DNA of 64,000 nucleotides from JAUUSJ01 sp051880475 (GTDB taxonomy: Bacteria; Bacillota; Clostridia; Lachnospirales; Lachnospiraceae): NCBI GenBank assembly GCA_051880475.1, contig JBJEOA010000054.1:33199-97198 (forward strand). The letters run 5' to 3'. The translations under genes and the position numbers were made by a program. Within the stretch, counting starts at the first letter, position 1. Every line of letters begins with the position of its first letter. A model generated the notes under the pieces. It was given only the letters and a program-made list of their open reading frames with translations. It was not told where the DNA came from and did no database searches. Shown here piece after piece: positions 44,791 to 54,226 of the stretch.

Positions 44791-45702
44791 ATGAAAGGAA
44801 ATATTTTCGATATTCGTCGTTTTTCTACTCACGATGGAGATGGAATTCGAACTACGGTATTTTTAAAGGGATGTCCCCTATCTTGCGTATGGTGTCAAAA
44901 TCCGGAGGGAATTTCAGTAAAGCGAAGACCGCTATATTTTAAAAATAGATGTATTCAATGTGGTACTTGTGCAGCAAATTGCGAAGATGGTGGATTGACA
45001 CTGGAAAAGAATAAGATTATATTAAATCCGAGTGCAAGCGAAGACTGGGAAAAATTAATTTATCATTGTCCGACAGGAGCGATTGAGATGGATTCAAGGG
45101 AAAGTTCGGTAGAAGAAATTATGAGAGAAATCCGTCGTGACAAAGTTTTCTATAACCATGGGGGAGGAGTAACCTTATCTGGCGGAGAACCTTTATTGCA
45201 GTGGGAGTTTGCCCGTGAAATTTTACGACAATGCCAAGAGGAAGGAATTCATACGGCGATAGAGACAGCACTCTTTGTAAAGTCAGAGGCTCTAGAAACT
45301 GTGATACCATATCTTAATATGGCATTTGCAGATTTAAAGTTAATAGACGATGAAAAACATAAAAAATATGTCGGGACATCCAATGAATTGATTAAGAAAA
45401 ATATTGAAATTCTTCTTCGTTCTGGAATTCGAGAGAGAGTAATTATTCGTACACCGATGATTCCAGAGTTTACGGCGTCAAAGGAAAATATTCAGGGAAT
45501 TGCAGCTTTTATTAGCAGTATTTATGAGGAAGTATCTTATGAAATTTTGAATTATAATCCTCTCGCAGAGGCGAAATATCATTTAGTTGATAAAAAATAC
45601 TGTTTTGAGGAAAATCCAAAATTATACTCAAAAGAGCAGATGCAACAGTTTGGGCAGTGGGCGATAGAAGCAGGTATAAAAAATGTGATGATAGAGTCAT
45701 AG
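44791..45702 (+). CDS. Glycyl radical enzyme activating enzyme (radical SAM)
   Basis: 303 residues. The radical SAM CxxxCxxC is in FLKGCPLSCVWCQNPEG; an inserted ferredoxin region has CIQCGTCAANC and HCPTGAIEMD, usual for activases of GRE dehydratases. GGGVTLSGGEPLLQ follows. It abstracts H from Gly761 of the upstream enzyme to create the radical. It starts 2 bp after that gene and is surely co-translated with it. O2-sensitive. Confidence 0.94.
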   Translation: MKGNIFDIRRFSTHDGDGIRTTVFLKGCPLSCVWCQNPEGISVKRRPLYFKNRCIQCGTCAANCEDGGLTLEKNKIILNPSASEDWEKLIYHCPTGAIEMDSRESSVEEIMREIRRDKVFYNHGGGVTLSGGEPLLQWEFAREILRQCQEEGIHTAIETALFVKSEALETVIPYLNMAFADLKLIDDEKHKKYVGTSNELIKKNIEILLRSGIRERVIIRTPMIPEFTASKENIQGIAAFISSIYEEVSYEILNYNPLAEAKYHLVDKKYCFEENPKLYSKEQMQQFGQWAIEAGIKNVMIES

Positions 45703-45716
45703 AGTACAAAAATGAG

Positions 45717-45760
45717 AAATCTTTTTCGTATCCGTGTAAATGGTGCGAAAGAGATTTTTT
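45717..45760 (+). terminator. Terminator of the fsa-GRE operon
   Basis: AAATCTTTTTCG (45717-45728) pairs with CGAAAGAGATTT (45746-45757), one mismatch, running into a T tract. Confidence 0.75.
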
Positions 45761-45776
45761 CGCTTTATTTTGAAGC

Positions 45777-45805
45777 TTGCAAATGGTATAAAGCTATGAT
45801 AGTAT
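45777..45805 (+). promoter_or_regulatory. Candidate promoter of the penicillin-binding protein
   Basis: TTGCAA (45777-45782), 17-bp spacer, TAGTAT (45800-45805), about 100 bp before the ATG. Confidence 0.5.
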
Positions 45806-45906
45806 AACTTATGAAAAGGTACGAAATAAATTTATAATAGTAAAAGACGACTGTATTTTTTTGAAGAAAATCTTACAAATGTAAGAAAAGAAAGGTGTGA
45901 TGGAAT

Positions 45907-48024
45907 ATGAAGCGAAAAAGGATACATCAAAGAAGTCATGAAGGTAAGTCGAAAATAATTCCAATCTTACTATTAATAGTCGTCATCAGTATTTTAGCAG
46001 TTCTTATAAAAATAATCGTATTTGACAATCTGCTACTAAGAAAACCAAAAGATTTACTTACAGATTATATGAGTTATATAGAAAATCAGGAATTTGATAA
46101 AATGTATGAGATGCTTTCACAGGAGAGCAAAACAAATATAGATAAGGAAACTTATATAACAAGAAATTCCAAAATTTATGAGGGAATTGAAATTCAAAAT
46201 TTGGTTATTCAAAATGTTGAGGAGATAAAATTAAAAAACAAAAAAAGAAAGGTTATGTATGATACTTCTTTTTATACAGTGGCAGGACAAGTAAGTTTTA
46301 AAAATGAGGTATTGTTTAAAAAAGAAAAAGACGGATATCGCCTCTTATGGGAGGATAGTCTTATATTTCCTGGTCTAGAAAGGACAGATAAAGTACGAGT
46401 ATCTACAGAGACTGCGAACAGAGGACAGATATTAGATAGAAACGGTGTTTGTCTTGCGGGACCGGGATTATTATCTTCTGTAGGAATTGTCCCAGCAAAA
46501 TTTCAAAATGAGGAGGAAACTTTAGAGCAATTATCACAGCTTTTAGATTTAACGGTAGATACAATAAAAAATAAGCTTCAAGCATCGTGGGTGAAGGAAG
46601 ATTCTTTTGTTCCGATTGCGACGATTCCTAAACTGAGTGAGTTAGAAAATCAAGAGCAAAGTGAGGAAGAAATTTCAAGAGAGAGAGAAAGACAAAATAA
46701 GCTCCTTGCAATTCCGGGGGTTATGATGACAGATACAAAAACTCGCACTTATAAATTGGGAAAGGCTGCCGCTCAGCTAGTTGGATATATGCAAAATGCG
46801 ACAGAGGAAGATTTGGAAAAATATGCGGGAGAAGGGTATAGTCTTGGCAGCATGATTGGAAAAAGTGGAGTTGAGGCCTACTATGAGAAGAAGCTAAGAG
46901 GTCAAAATGGATGTAAAATTTTCATTGTTGCTCAGGACGGTCAAGAAAAGGAAGTTATTGTAAGTACAAAAAAAGAAGATGGACAAGATATTAAGCTTAC
47001 TATTGACGCAGAGCTTCAACAAGATTTGTACGAGAAGTTTGAGGAAGATCCAGGTTGTTCTGTTGCGATGAATCCGTATACGGGAGAGGTGCTTGCACTT
47101 GTCAGCACTCCGACTTATGATAGCAATGATTTTATAAGAGGAATTTCTGGAGATAAATGGAAAGAATTAAGTGAGGATGAGAAGAAACCTCTATATAATC
47201 GTTTTCGACAAATATGGGCTCCAGGCTCAACTTTTAAACCGATTACAGGGGCTATTGGCTTAAAAACAGGAGTAATCGATGCAAATGAAAATTTTGGAAG
47301 TGAGGGACTTTCTTGGCAGAAAGATAACTCATGGGGATCTTATCATGTGACAACATTACATACATATGCGCCTGTTATTTTGAAAAATGCACTTATTTAT
47401 TCAGACAATATTTATTTTGCAAAAACGGCATTAAGAATTGGGGCAGAAAATTTTGCAAAACAGTTAGAACAAATAGGTTTTAATCAACAAATTCCATTTG
47501 AGATAAATATGAGTAATTCGAAATATTCAAATACAGAAAAAATAGAAAGTGAGATTCAGTTGGCAGATAGTGGCTATGGACAGGGACAAATTTTAGTAAA
47601 TCCACTTCATTTAGCTTCTATGTACACTGCATTTTGCAATGACGGCTCCATCATAAAGCCATATTTAGAATATAAAGAAAATGAACAAAAAGAAGTTTGG
47701 ATTTCAGATATGTTTTCATCAGATGTTGTAAGTCAGGTGAGAGAGGGATTAATCGGTGTTATAAATAACCCAAATGGTACTGGATATGCGGCTTTTAGAG
47801 GAGATAAAACCTTGGCTGGAAAGACAGGAACAGCAGAGCTTAAGGCGACAAAAGAGGATACGACTGGAACAGAAATAGGATGGTTTTGTGTTTTTACTGC
47901 GGATAAAGAAGAACAAAACCCAATCTTGCTTGTGAGTATGGTGGAAAATGTAAAAAATATTGGCGGAAGTGGCTATGTTGTAAGAAAAGATAAAGCTGTA
48001 TTGGATAATTATTTTGCCCAATAA
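45907..48024 (+). CDS. Class B penicillin-binding protein with NTF2-like (MecA_N) domain
   Basis: 705 residues. One N-terminal membrane anchor (about 17-38), then an NTF2-like MecA_N domain (to ~155), a dimerisation domain (NRGQILDRNGVCLAGPG) and the transpeptidase. Catalytic motifs are complete: SxxK at Ser441-Lys444 (APGSTFKPI), SxN at Ser499-Asn501 and KTG at 639-641. It cross-links peptidoglycan outside the membrane. The MecA_N arrangement is found in low-affinity PBPs such as PBP2a and in B. subtilis PbpC; resistance cannot be inferred from sequence alone. The next gene follows after 71 bp. Confidence 0.93.
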   Translation: MKRKRIHQRSHEGKSKIIPILLLIVVISILAVLIKIIVFDNLLLRKPKDLLTDYMSYIENQEFDKMYEMLSQESKTNIDKETYITRNSKIYEGIEIQNLVIQNVEEIKLKNKKRKVMYDTSFYTVAGQVSFKNEVLFKKEKDGYRLLWEDSLIFPGLERTDKVRVSTETANRGQILDRNGVCLAGPGLLSSVGIVPAKFQNEEETLEQLSQLLDLTVDTIKNKLQASWVKEDSFVPIATIPKLSELENQEQSEEEISRERERQNKLLAIPGVMMTDTKTRTYKLGKAAAQLVGYMQNATEEDLEKYAGEGYSLGSMIGKSGVEAYYEKKLRGQNGCKIFIVAQDGQEKEVIVSTKKEDGQDIKLTIDAELQQDLYEKFEEDPGCSVAMNPYTGEVLALVSTPTYDSNDFIRGISGDKWKELSEDEKKPLYNRFRQIWAPGSTFKPITGAIGLKTGVIDANENFGSEGLSWQKDNSWGSYHVTTLHTYAPVILKNALIYSDNIYFAKTALRIGAENFAKQLEQIGFNQQIPFEINMSNSKYSNTEKIESEIQLADSGYGQGQILVNPLHLASMYTAFCNDGSIIKPYLEYKENEQKEVWISDMFSSDVVSQVREGLIGVINNPNGTGYAAFRGDKTLAGKTGTAELKATKEDTTGTEIGWFCVFTADKEEQNPILLVSMVENVKNIGGSGYVVRKDKAVLDNYFAQ

Positions 48025-48095
48025 GCAGTTATAATGAATTTTTTTAGAAATTTCTCTTTGCTTAGCAAAAAAATGGAAGAGGTGATATTGGTACT

Positions 48096-48386
48096 ATGAC
48101 AGTTTTTGAGATATTGGAAGAATTACAAGATAAAGCATTAAAGGATGAATCTTTAAAACATATATTGCTTGCAACAAGGCAGGAAAAAGAGCCGTTTTTT
48201 GCCTTTTGTAGGAAATGTCAGGAGTTAGGATATGAGCTATATCCAATGGAACTTGTTATGGCTGGAGAAGAAATGTATGCTGCTATGAAAAGAAGTACGA
48301 ATGGAGGGGGCGAAAACTCTCCGATGTTAGAGGGAGAAGACGATTTATATGAGTTATTTTTCGCCGTACTAGAGAATAAAAAGTAA
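48096..48386 (+). CDS. Small acidic protein, Nif11-like appearance
   Basis: 96 residues, no signal peptide. The pattern FFAFCRKCQELGYELYPMEL followed by GEEMYAAMKR and a Gly-rich turn resembles Nif11-type small proteins, but I cannot confirm membership. The C-terminus has LEGEDDLYELFFAVLE. No peptide-modifying enzyme or exporter is nearby, so a peptide-precursor role is unsupported. Clear AGAGG before the ATG. Confidence 0.65.
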   Translation: MTVFEILEELQDKALKDESLKHILLATRQEKEPFFAFCRKCQELGYELYPMELVMAGEEMYAAMKRSTNGGGENSPMLEGEDDLYELFFAVLENKK

Positions 48387-48413
48387 ATTATTGATAGGAA
48401 TGGCTTAATTGAG

Positions 48414-48443
48414 TTGACAATTGCATAGGTACAAGAGTATGCT
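48414..48443 (+). promoter_or_regulatory. proS promoter
   Basis: TTGACA (48414-48419), 18-bp spacer, TATGCT (48438-48443). The leader is only ~40 nt, too short for a T-box. Confidence 0.65.
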
Positions 48444-48482
48444 AAATATTTGAGGTATAAATACTAAGAAAGGAACAAAAAA

Positions 48483-50204
48483 ATGAAAGTTAAGAATTTA
48501 GTAGGACAAAGATTTAAAGAAAGACCAGCAGATTGCGTTATCGACAGTCATGCACTTATGGTGCGTGGCGGATATATGAAACAAGTTGGAAATGGAATTT
48601 TTTCCGAATATCCAATTCTTCGAAGAATTACATCTAAAATAGAAAATATTATACGAGAAGAGATGGATGCAATCGATGGTCAGGAAGTATTATTTCCAGT
48701 CGCAATGCCAGCAGATATTTGGCAGGAATCTGGAAGATATAATAGTATTGGAAGTGAGCTAGTAAGATTTGATGATAGAAATAAATCTAAAATGGTGCTT
48801 GGAATGACACATGAGGAGGCTGCAGTTCATTTAGTAAGAGAATATGCAAAATCTTATCAGCAATATCCATTTATGATTTATCAGATTCAAAGAAAATTTA
48901 GAGATGAGGGAAGACCAAGAGCGGGATTAATTCGTGTTCGCGAATTTACAATGAAAGATGCTTATTCTTTCCACACTTCACAAGAAGATTTAGAACAGTA
49001 CTATGACAAATGCTATGATGCTTATAATCGAATCTTTAAGAGAGCAGGAATTCCAGAAGTTGTAACAGTTGCATCTGACTCTGGAATGATGGGAGGAAGC
49101 ATCTCTCATGAATATATGTTATTAAATGAAGTGGGAGAGGATTCTATCGTATTATGTTCAGAATGTGATTATAGATCTAATATGGAAGCAGCCGAGAATA
49201 TTGTTGAAAATAGTTCTCTAAATGATGTTCAGCCATTAGAATGTGTTGAGACTCCAGAGTGTAAGACGATTGAAGCAGTATGTGAATTCTTAAAGAGTGA
49301 TGTGCTAGGCTCTTGTAAGGCTGTTGTTTATCAGAAAAATGCAGATGACAGTTTTGTAGTTGCATTTGTAAGAGGAGATTATGAGGTCAATGAGACAAAG
49401 CTTCGCAACTTAGTTGGAGAAGATATTCACCCTGCTGAGATTACAGAGGATTCACCGGTTGTCGCTGGTTATATCGGACCATACAATATTTCAGATGAGG
49501 TAACATATTACTGTGATTTAAGTTTGAAAGGAATAAATAACCTTGTGGCTGGAGCAAATAAAGAAGGCTATCACTATGTAGGACTTAATTTAGAGAGAGA
49601 TATTGAAAATATAGAATATGTAGATATCGCAAAAGTAAAAGAGGGAAGTATTTGTCCATGCTGTGGAAAACCAAGCTTAGTAATTAAGAGAGGTATTGAA
49701 GTTGGAAATATATTCCAGCTAGGTACAAAGTATACAAAGAGCATGAATATGCAGTATGTAGATAAAGAAGGAAATTCTCATTATCCAATCATGGGTTGTT
49801 ATGGAATTGGTGTTGGCCGTTTGGCTGCATCTATCTGCGAGGCAAAGCATGATGACTACGGTCCAATTTGGCCAATTTCAATTGCTCCTTGGGAAGTTCA
49901 TATATGCTGTATTCGTCCAGATAATGAGGAGGCAAAACGCATAGCAGATGATTTATATGAGGAGTTAAAGAAAAATAAAGTAGAAGTAATTTATGATGAC
50001 AGAGCAGGAGTGCGAGCAGGAGAAATGTTTGCTGATGCAGATTTATTGGGAGTTCCAATTCGTATTGTAATAAGCCCACGAAACTTAAAAGAAAATAAGC
50101 TTGAAATATCTACAAGGGATAAATCATTAAAAGAGATGGTTGATATTTCAGAGGGCGTGGACTATATTCTTAAATTAAGAGAAGCGATGTATCGTGCTCT
50201 TTAA
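48483..50204 (+). CDS. proS: Prolyl-tRNA synthetase (bacterial type with editing domain)
   Basis: 573 residues. Class II motifs: motif 1 VGNGIFSEYPILRRI region, motif 2 YQIQRKFRDEGRPRAGLIR, motif 3 GCYGIGVGRLAA. The inserted Ala-tRNA editing domain lies at about 225-390, and the anticodon-binding domain at the C-terminus (WPISIAPWEVHICCIRP, YDDRAGVRAGEMFADADL). It charges tRNA-Pro in the cytosol. Length normal for the ProS type 1 family. Confidence 0.97.
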   Translation: MKVKNLVGQRFKERPADCVIDSHALMVRGGYMKQVGNGIFSEYPILRRITSKIENIIREEMDAIDGQEVLFPVAMPADIWQESGRYNSIGSELVRFDDRNKSKMVLGMTHEEAAVHLVREYAKSYQQYPFMIYQIQRKFRDEGRPRAGLIRVREFTMKDAYSFHTSQEDLEQYYDKCYDAYNRIFKRAGIPEVVTVASDSGMMGGSISHEYMLLNEVGEDSIVLCSECDYRSNMEAAENIVENSSLNDVQPLECVETPECKTIEAVCEFLKSDVLGSCKAVVYQKNADDSFVVAFVRGDYEVNETKLRNLVGEDIHPAEITEDSPVVAGYIGPYNISDEVTYYCDLSLKGINNLVAGANKEGYHYVGLNLERDIENIEYVDIAKVKEGSICPCCGKPSLVIKRGIEVGNIFQLGTKYTKSMNMQYVDKEGNSHYPIMGCYGIGVGRLAASICEAKHDDYGPIWPISIAPWEVHICCIRPDNEEAKRIADDLYEELKKNKVEVIYDDRAGVRAGEMFADADLLGVPIRIVISPRNLKENKLEISTRDKSLKEMVDISEGVDYILKLREAMYRAL

Positions 50205-50252
50205 ATGAAAAGTTAAAATATTTCATTTATTTTTATAAAATAAAAAAAGAGC

Positions 50253-50288
50253 AAAAAAGCCAGAGAAGATAGCTCCTTTGGCTTTTTT
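50253..50288 (+). terminator. proS terminator
   Basis: AAAAAAGCCA (50253-50262) pairs with TGGCTTTTTT (50279-50288). Confidence 0.88.
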
Positions 50289-50347
50289 GTCTTATATGAG
50301 TAAAATATAAAGTAGAATTTAAAACAGGATTGGATGAGAGATTAGTT

Positions 50348-50833
50348 ATGACGAAATTTATGAGGGCGACAAGAAAAGATAAGGCTGAAATTTTATCTCT
50401 ATACCGTTCTTTAGTCGGGACAGAGTTTTGTGCGTGGACACAAAATTATCCAAGTGAGATTGAGATTGAGGGGGATTTATCTAGAGAGGCATTATTTTGT
50501 CTAAAAGATGAAAAAGAGAAAATAGTTGGCGTAATTTCGATTGATGACGATGAGGAAGTAGAAAAATTGCCATGTTGGTCAAAATCATTAAAACCAGCAG
50601 CAGAATTGTCCAGGCTTGGAGTGCGGGTAGAAAGTCAAAATCAAGGAATAGCGAAACAATTATTGCAGCATGGTATGGAACAATTAAAGTGCCAAGGAAA
50701 TAAAAGTGTACATTTTCTTGTATGTAAGAAAAATCAAAAAGCAATTCGCTCCTATGATAAATTGAATTTTAATATTGTGGGGGAATGTCAGCTTTTTGGG
50801 GAAAATTGGTGGTGCTATGAGAAAGCGCTATAG
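50348..50833 (+). CDS. GNAT-family N-acetyltransferase
   Basis: 161 residues from the ATG at 50348; a TTG at 50330 is an alternative. The acetyl-CoA loop appears as LSRLGVRVESQNQGIAKQLL (Q-x-x-G-x-A), followed by HFLVCKKNQKAIRSYDKLNF. Typical length and fold for GNAT enzymes acting on small molecules or protein N-termini. Substrate unknown. Confidence 0.88.
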   Translation: MTKFMRATRKDKAEILSLYRSLVGTEFCAWTQNYPSEIEIEGDLSREALFCLKDEKEKIVGVISIDDDEEVEKLPCWSKSLKPAAELSRLGVRVESQNQGIAKQLLQHGMEQLKCQGNKSVHFLVCKKNQKAIRSYDKLNFNIVGECQLFGENWWCYEKAL

Positions 50834-50874
50834 TATATAAGAAAATAATTTTTTGAAAAATAAAATTATAAATA

Positions 50875-50969
50875 TAAAAAGACGATTGTCGTATATGAAG
50901 TCACCCAAAAAGTTAGAACAAAAATCTAACGATAGAAAGTCGGTTCAAATTTTGACAATCGCCTTTTTT
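50875..50969. terminator. Bidirectional terminator with nested mini-element (copy T2)
   Basis: The outer stem AAAAAGACGATTGTC (50876-50890) / GACAATCGCCTTTTT (50954-50968) has one mismatch. Its loop holds the shared unit: CACCCAAAAAGTTAGA, then TCTAAC (50925-50930) and GATAGAAAGTCGG. It ends both the GNAT and the leftward histidine kinase gene. Confidence 0.85.
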
Positions 50970-50979
50970 ATAAATTATT

Positions 50980-52344
50980 TTACGATTTATTTTCACAAAT
51001 AGGGAAGGAAAAATAAAAACAAGTTCCCTCTCTAAATTTACTTGTTACTTGGATGGTTCCATTATGTGCTTTTGTAATCCACTCTACCATAGAAAGTCCA
51101 AGTCCTGCATTTTCTCCCTTAGTTCTCGAAGTATCGGCTTGATAAAAACGCTTCCAAATATGAGGAAGATCTTTTTCTTTAATTCCAATGCCGTCATCTC
51201 GAATTTCTCCCTTGATTTCTTCTCCCCATCTTTGGAGTGTGAGCCATATATGACCGTTATCCTTTCCATAAGAAATAGCATTATTTAAAAGATTCATAAA
51301 AAAGCGAATCATTAAAGTTTCATCCCCCATCATAAAAATATCAGGGGCAATATTTGTCTGTATTGTAATTTTCTTTAAAATTGCAATTTCTGCCAATTCT
51401 TCAGCTGCAATTTCTGCCAATTCACTCAAATTAATATTTTCTTTTTCTATTTTGGCTCTGCCCTGATCTGCGCGAGATAATGCAAGAAGCTGAGATATAA
51501 TTTGTGTGAGATATTTTATCTTGCGATGGAGAAGGATTATATTTTCTCTTAGTTTTGGGTCGAGACTTGGCTCCTCTAGAGTATCTTCGCATAGAAGGAG
51601 CATGGAAGAGAGAGGAGTGCGAAGTTCATGGGCTACGTCAGAGGTAAACTGCTGTTCGCGGAGAAATCCTTTTTCTATCTGTTCGAGTAGTTCATCAAAA
51701 GTTGTAGCAAGCTGATAAAATTCATCTTGCCCCTGTCCGAGTGCAATTCTTTGAGAAAGATCTTGGTTTTTTTGAATCACTTGTACGGTTTTAATTATTT
51801 TGTTCATGGGTTTTAGTGTTTTTCCAGTCATATAGTAGCCAAGAATTGCTGTAAATATGGCAAGAAGAGGAAGTAAAATCATAGCAATTCTCATTGTCAT
51901 AATAAAATTTTGCTCGGCAGCAGTAATGGAAGTGACGCCGCGGATATCAATTGTACCGTATTCTGGAATAGTATAGATAAGGTCAAGTAAATAATACTGA
52001 GTTGTTTTTCCTTGAATTTTTCGTATTTTTCGGTCTTCAAACGGAGCACAATTGTCAAAACCATAGGGGATTTTTCCGGATAATAATGTGCCGTCAGTCG
52101 CATAGAGAGATAAATAAATACCGTGTTCTAATTCCCAAAAATCGGAGTCAATTTTTAATCTTCCATCCTCGTATGAGATATCTTCTCTTGCACTAGATAC
52201 TTTTTCCTCCAATTGAGTTTGAACATTGGACAAGATTTCTTGATTACTAAAAGAAAATAGAAGAAGCAAAATGCCACATACTACAATAGTCATAAGGATA
52301 GTATACAGAAGGGTTAATTTAATTTTTAGTGATAAATGCTTCAT
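50980..52344 (-). CDS. Membrane sensor histidine kinase
   Basis: 454 residues. Two transmembrane segments (about 9-31 and 150-171) enclose a ~115-residue extracytosolic sensor. A HAMP domain (172-225) leads to the phospho-acceptor His239 in SDVAHELRTPLSSML. The ATPase domain has NAISYGKDNGHIWL (N box), RDDGIGIKEKDLPHIW (G1) and GLGLSMV (G2). It phosphorylates the response regulator encoded 25 bp upstream. The preceding PepSY lipoprotein may modulate or be controlled by the pair. Confidence 0.95.
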   Translation of the reverse strand: MKHLSLKIKLTLLYTILMTIVVCGILLLLFSFSNQEILSNVQTQLEEKVSSAREDISYEDGRLKIDSDFWELEHGIYLSLYATDGTLLSGKIPYGFDNCAPFEDRKIRKIQGKTTQYYLLDLIYTIPEYGTIDIRGVTSITAAEQNFIMTMRIAMILLPLLAIFTAILGYYMTGKTLKPMNKIIKTVQVIQKNQDLSQRIALGQGQDEFYQLATTFDELLEQIEKGFLREQQFTSDVAHELRTPLSSMLLLCEDTLEEPSLDPKLRENIILLHRKIKYLTQIISQLLALSRADQGRAKIEKENINLSELAEIAAEELAEIAILKKITIQTNIAPDIFMMGDETLMIRFFMNLLNNAISYGKDNGHIWLTLQRWGEEIKGEIRDDGIGIKEKDLPHIWKRFYQADTSRTKGENAGLGLSMVEWITKAHNGTIQVTSKFREGTCFYFSFPICENKS

Positions 52345-52369
52345 ATAATATTATCTTGCTCCCTTCTAG

Positions 52370-53038
52370 TTAGTCATGTAATACATATCCAGTTCCCCGC
52401 ACAGTATGGATTAATTTTTTGTCAAATCCGTTGTCAATTTTTTTCCTTAGATAACGAATATATACGTCTATGACATTTGAGCCGCCAGTAAAGTCGTAAT
52501 TCCATATATGTTGTTCTAATTTTTCTCTTGAGAGTACGATACCAGCATTCTGTACCATATACCGAAGAAGAGAAAATTCTCTACTAGAAAGAGAGATTTC
52601 CTTTCCAGCTCTTATTACTTGGTGAGTATCCGTATGTATCTCAAGATCTCCTACTGTGTAAACGGTAGTTTTAATTGTTGTTGGTTTTCTAAGCATCACT
52701 CGAATTCGGGCAAGTAATTCTTCAAAAGCGAAGGGCTTGACTAAATAGTCATCGGCCCCCGCATCTAATCCGTTTACTCGGTCCTCGATACTGTCTCTTG
52801 CAGTAAGAAGCAGTACTGGAATCTGATTATTTTCTCTTCTTAATTTTTTTAATACTTCTATTCCACTCATGACAGGCATCATAATATCTAGGATAATAGC
52901 GTCGTATTCTGCACATTCTAGATAGTCAAATACCTCCCGACCATCATAACAAGAATCTACGCTGTAATTTTCTTTTTTTAATCTTTTTGCTATGAGGCGA
53001 TTCATATCTTTTTCATCCTCGGCAACTAGTATTCGCAT
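52370..53038 (-). CDS. OmpR-family response regulator
   Basis: 222 residues. Receiver domain with acidic pocket AEDEKD and phospho-acceptor Asp51 (AIILDIMMPVMSG), Lys in VKPFAFEEL; C-terminal winged helix with REKLEQHIWNYDF and VYIRYLRKKID. It is transcribed with the histidine kinase, and GGAGGGAGAAAG precedes the ATG. Confidence 0.96.
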   Translation of the reverse strand: MRILVAEDEKDMNRLIAKRLKKENYSVDSCYDGREVFDYLECAEYDAIILDIMMPVMSGIEVLKKLRRENNQIPVLLLTARDSIEDRVNGLDAGADDYLVKPFAFEELLARIRVMLRKPTTIKTTVYTVGDLEIHTDTHQVIRAGKEISLSSREFSLLRYMVQNAGIVLSREKLEQHIWNYDFTGGSNVIDVYIRYLRKKIDNGFDKKLIHTVRGTGYVLHD

Positions 53039-53120
53039 ACTTTCTCCCTCCTAGACAAAACTGTTTTTATCAAATCATTTATATCTTCATAATTGATTTT
53101 AATAAAAAATTTGCTTTTTA

Positions 53121-53825
53121 TCAATCCCTGTCTTCGCTCCATTTAAGGATTTTTCCGTTTTGTGCATTTAACTCAAATTCATATTCTGTTTGGTTATAGT
53201 AGATTTCACCTTCATAAACTTTATATCCATCATCGGTGTCAAGTTTCATTTTGACATTTTCCTTTGAAGCTCCAGGTACTCGTTTTAAGACAATATGAAT
53301 AGCCTCTTCCTGACTGATATTAGTATCAGAATTAGAAGTTGTTTGATTATAAAAATCATCTTCTATCTCGTAGTCTTTGTTGATGATTTCTCCTGTGGTA
53401 ATATCAATCTCATAATCATATTCTTTATTTTGCACATAAAATTCTACTTCATAGACAGTTCTTCCATCGTCTATATCTTTCTTTATACGAATATTTGTGA
53501 TGTCTTTTTCCTTGATATTGGCATCTTTTAACGCAATTTTTTTTGCTTCTTCTTCTGTCAATTCGTTAGAGGAGTTAATTCCTTGATTTGAAGTATCTTT
53601 GGTTGTAGTTGATTCTACAGTTGCTGTTTCGGAAGTAGTGGTAGAATTTGTATCCAAATCATCAGACTTTGGAGCGACAGCTTCCATTTTATTATTGCCA
53701 GAAGACTCTGTCGCCTCGTTTATTGTCTCTTGCTGAATTGATTCTTTTCTCCCTTGAGATTGGCAGCCTATTAGGGCGAGTCCAAGGATAGTAAGTGCGA
53801 TAAATAGTGTATTTTTCTTTTTCAT
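53121..53825 (-). CDS. PepSY-domain lipoprotein
   Basis: 234 residues. Lipoprotein signal with lipobox LALIGC (Cys21), then a Ser/Thr/Glu-rich linker and two PepSY domains (ITNIRIKKDIDDGRTVYEVE and ENVKMKLDTDDGYKVYEGE). PepSY proteins are outside the membrane and often accompany two-component systems. It is the first gene of the PepSY-regulator-kinase group, 82 bp before the regulator. Confidence 0.92.
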   Translation of the reverse strand: MKKKNTLFIALTILGLALIGCQSQGRKESIQQETINEATESSGNNKMEAVAPKSDDLDTNSTTTSETATVESTTTKDTSNQGINSSNELTEEEAKKIALKDANIKEKDITNIRIKKDIDDGRTVYEVEFYVQNKEYDYEIDITTGEIINKDYEIEDDFYNQTTSNSDTNISQEEAIHIVLKRVPGASKENVKMKLDTDDGYKVYEGEIYYNQTEYEFELNAQNGKILKWSEDRD

Positions 53826-53943
53826 AATAATTGCTCCTTTCTGTATGTCTTTTTTATTATAATTTGTTTTTTATGATTTATACTATATAAGAGAAAGATT
53901 AAAGAAATATTAAAATATAAATTAAAAAAAGGAGTTTAGTAGT

Positions 53944-54132
53944 ATGAAAAAAACAAAAAACGATTATTGCATTTCAGATGATTATGATTATTTAAATGTT
54001 TCTTCTGCCACAGACTGTACAGGTCTTATTCCAGCTGGTCCGTTTGGGGAAGAAGAGATAGAAAATTATGAACAGCTCTATCCTTTTTTGCCTAAAGCAG
54101 TATCTGTTCATAAAGAAAAAGAAGAGGATTAG
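53944..54132 (+). CDS. Small conserved-looking protein
   Basis: 62 residues, acidic, with SSATDCTGLIPAGPFGEEE and ENYEQLYPFLPKAV. The AAAGGAGT ribosome binding site is good. The motif looks family-like for clostridia but I cannot give a function. No signal peptide or membrane segment. Divergent from the PepSY lipoprotein. Confidence 0.65.
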   Translation: MKKTKNDYCISDDYDYLNVSSATDCTGLIPAGPFGEEEIENYEQLYPFLPKAVSVHKEKEED

Positions 54133-54178
54133 AGTTTTCTATTATCAAAAAGGAATATGAAATGAAGTGAGAAAAAGC

Positions 54179-54215
54179 ACGCTTGCCAAAATCTGTTTGA
54201 CAAGCGTATGTTTTT
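54179..54215. terminator. Terminator
   Basis: ACGCTTGCCAAA (54179-54190) pairs with TTTGACAAGCGT (54196-54207) with one mismatch, followed by TTTTT. It serves both the small gene and the leftward antiporter. Confidence 0.88.
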
Positions 54216-54226
54216 ATTTTAGCTTT

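Noticed and set aside
48096..48386. Ribosomally made peptide precursor (Nif11-type) system
   Set aside because: No modification enzyme, protease or exporter nearby, and no clear leader cleavage site.
48025..48482. T-box leader for proS
   Set aside because: The promoter at 48414-48443 leaves only ~40 nt before the ATG and no T-box sequence is seen.
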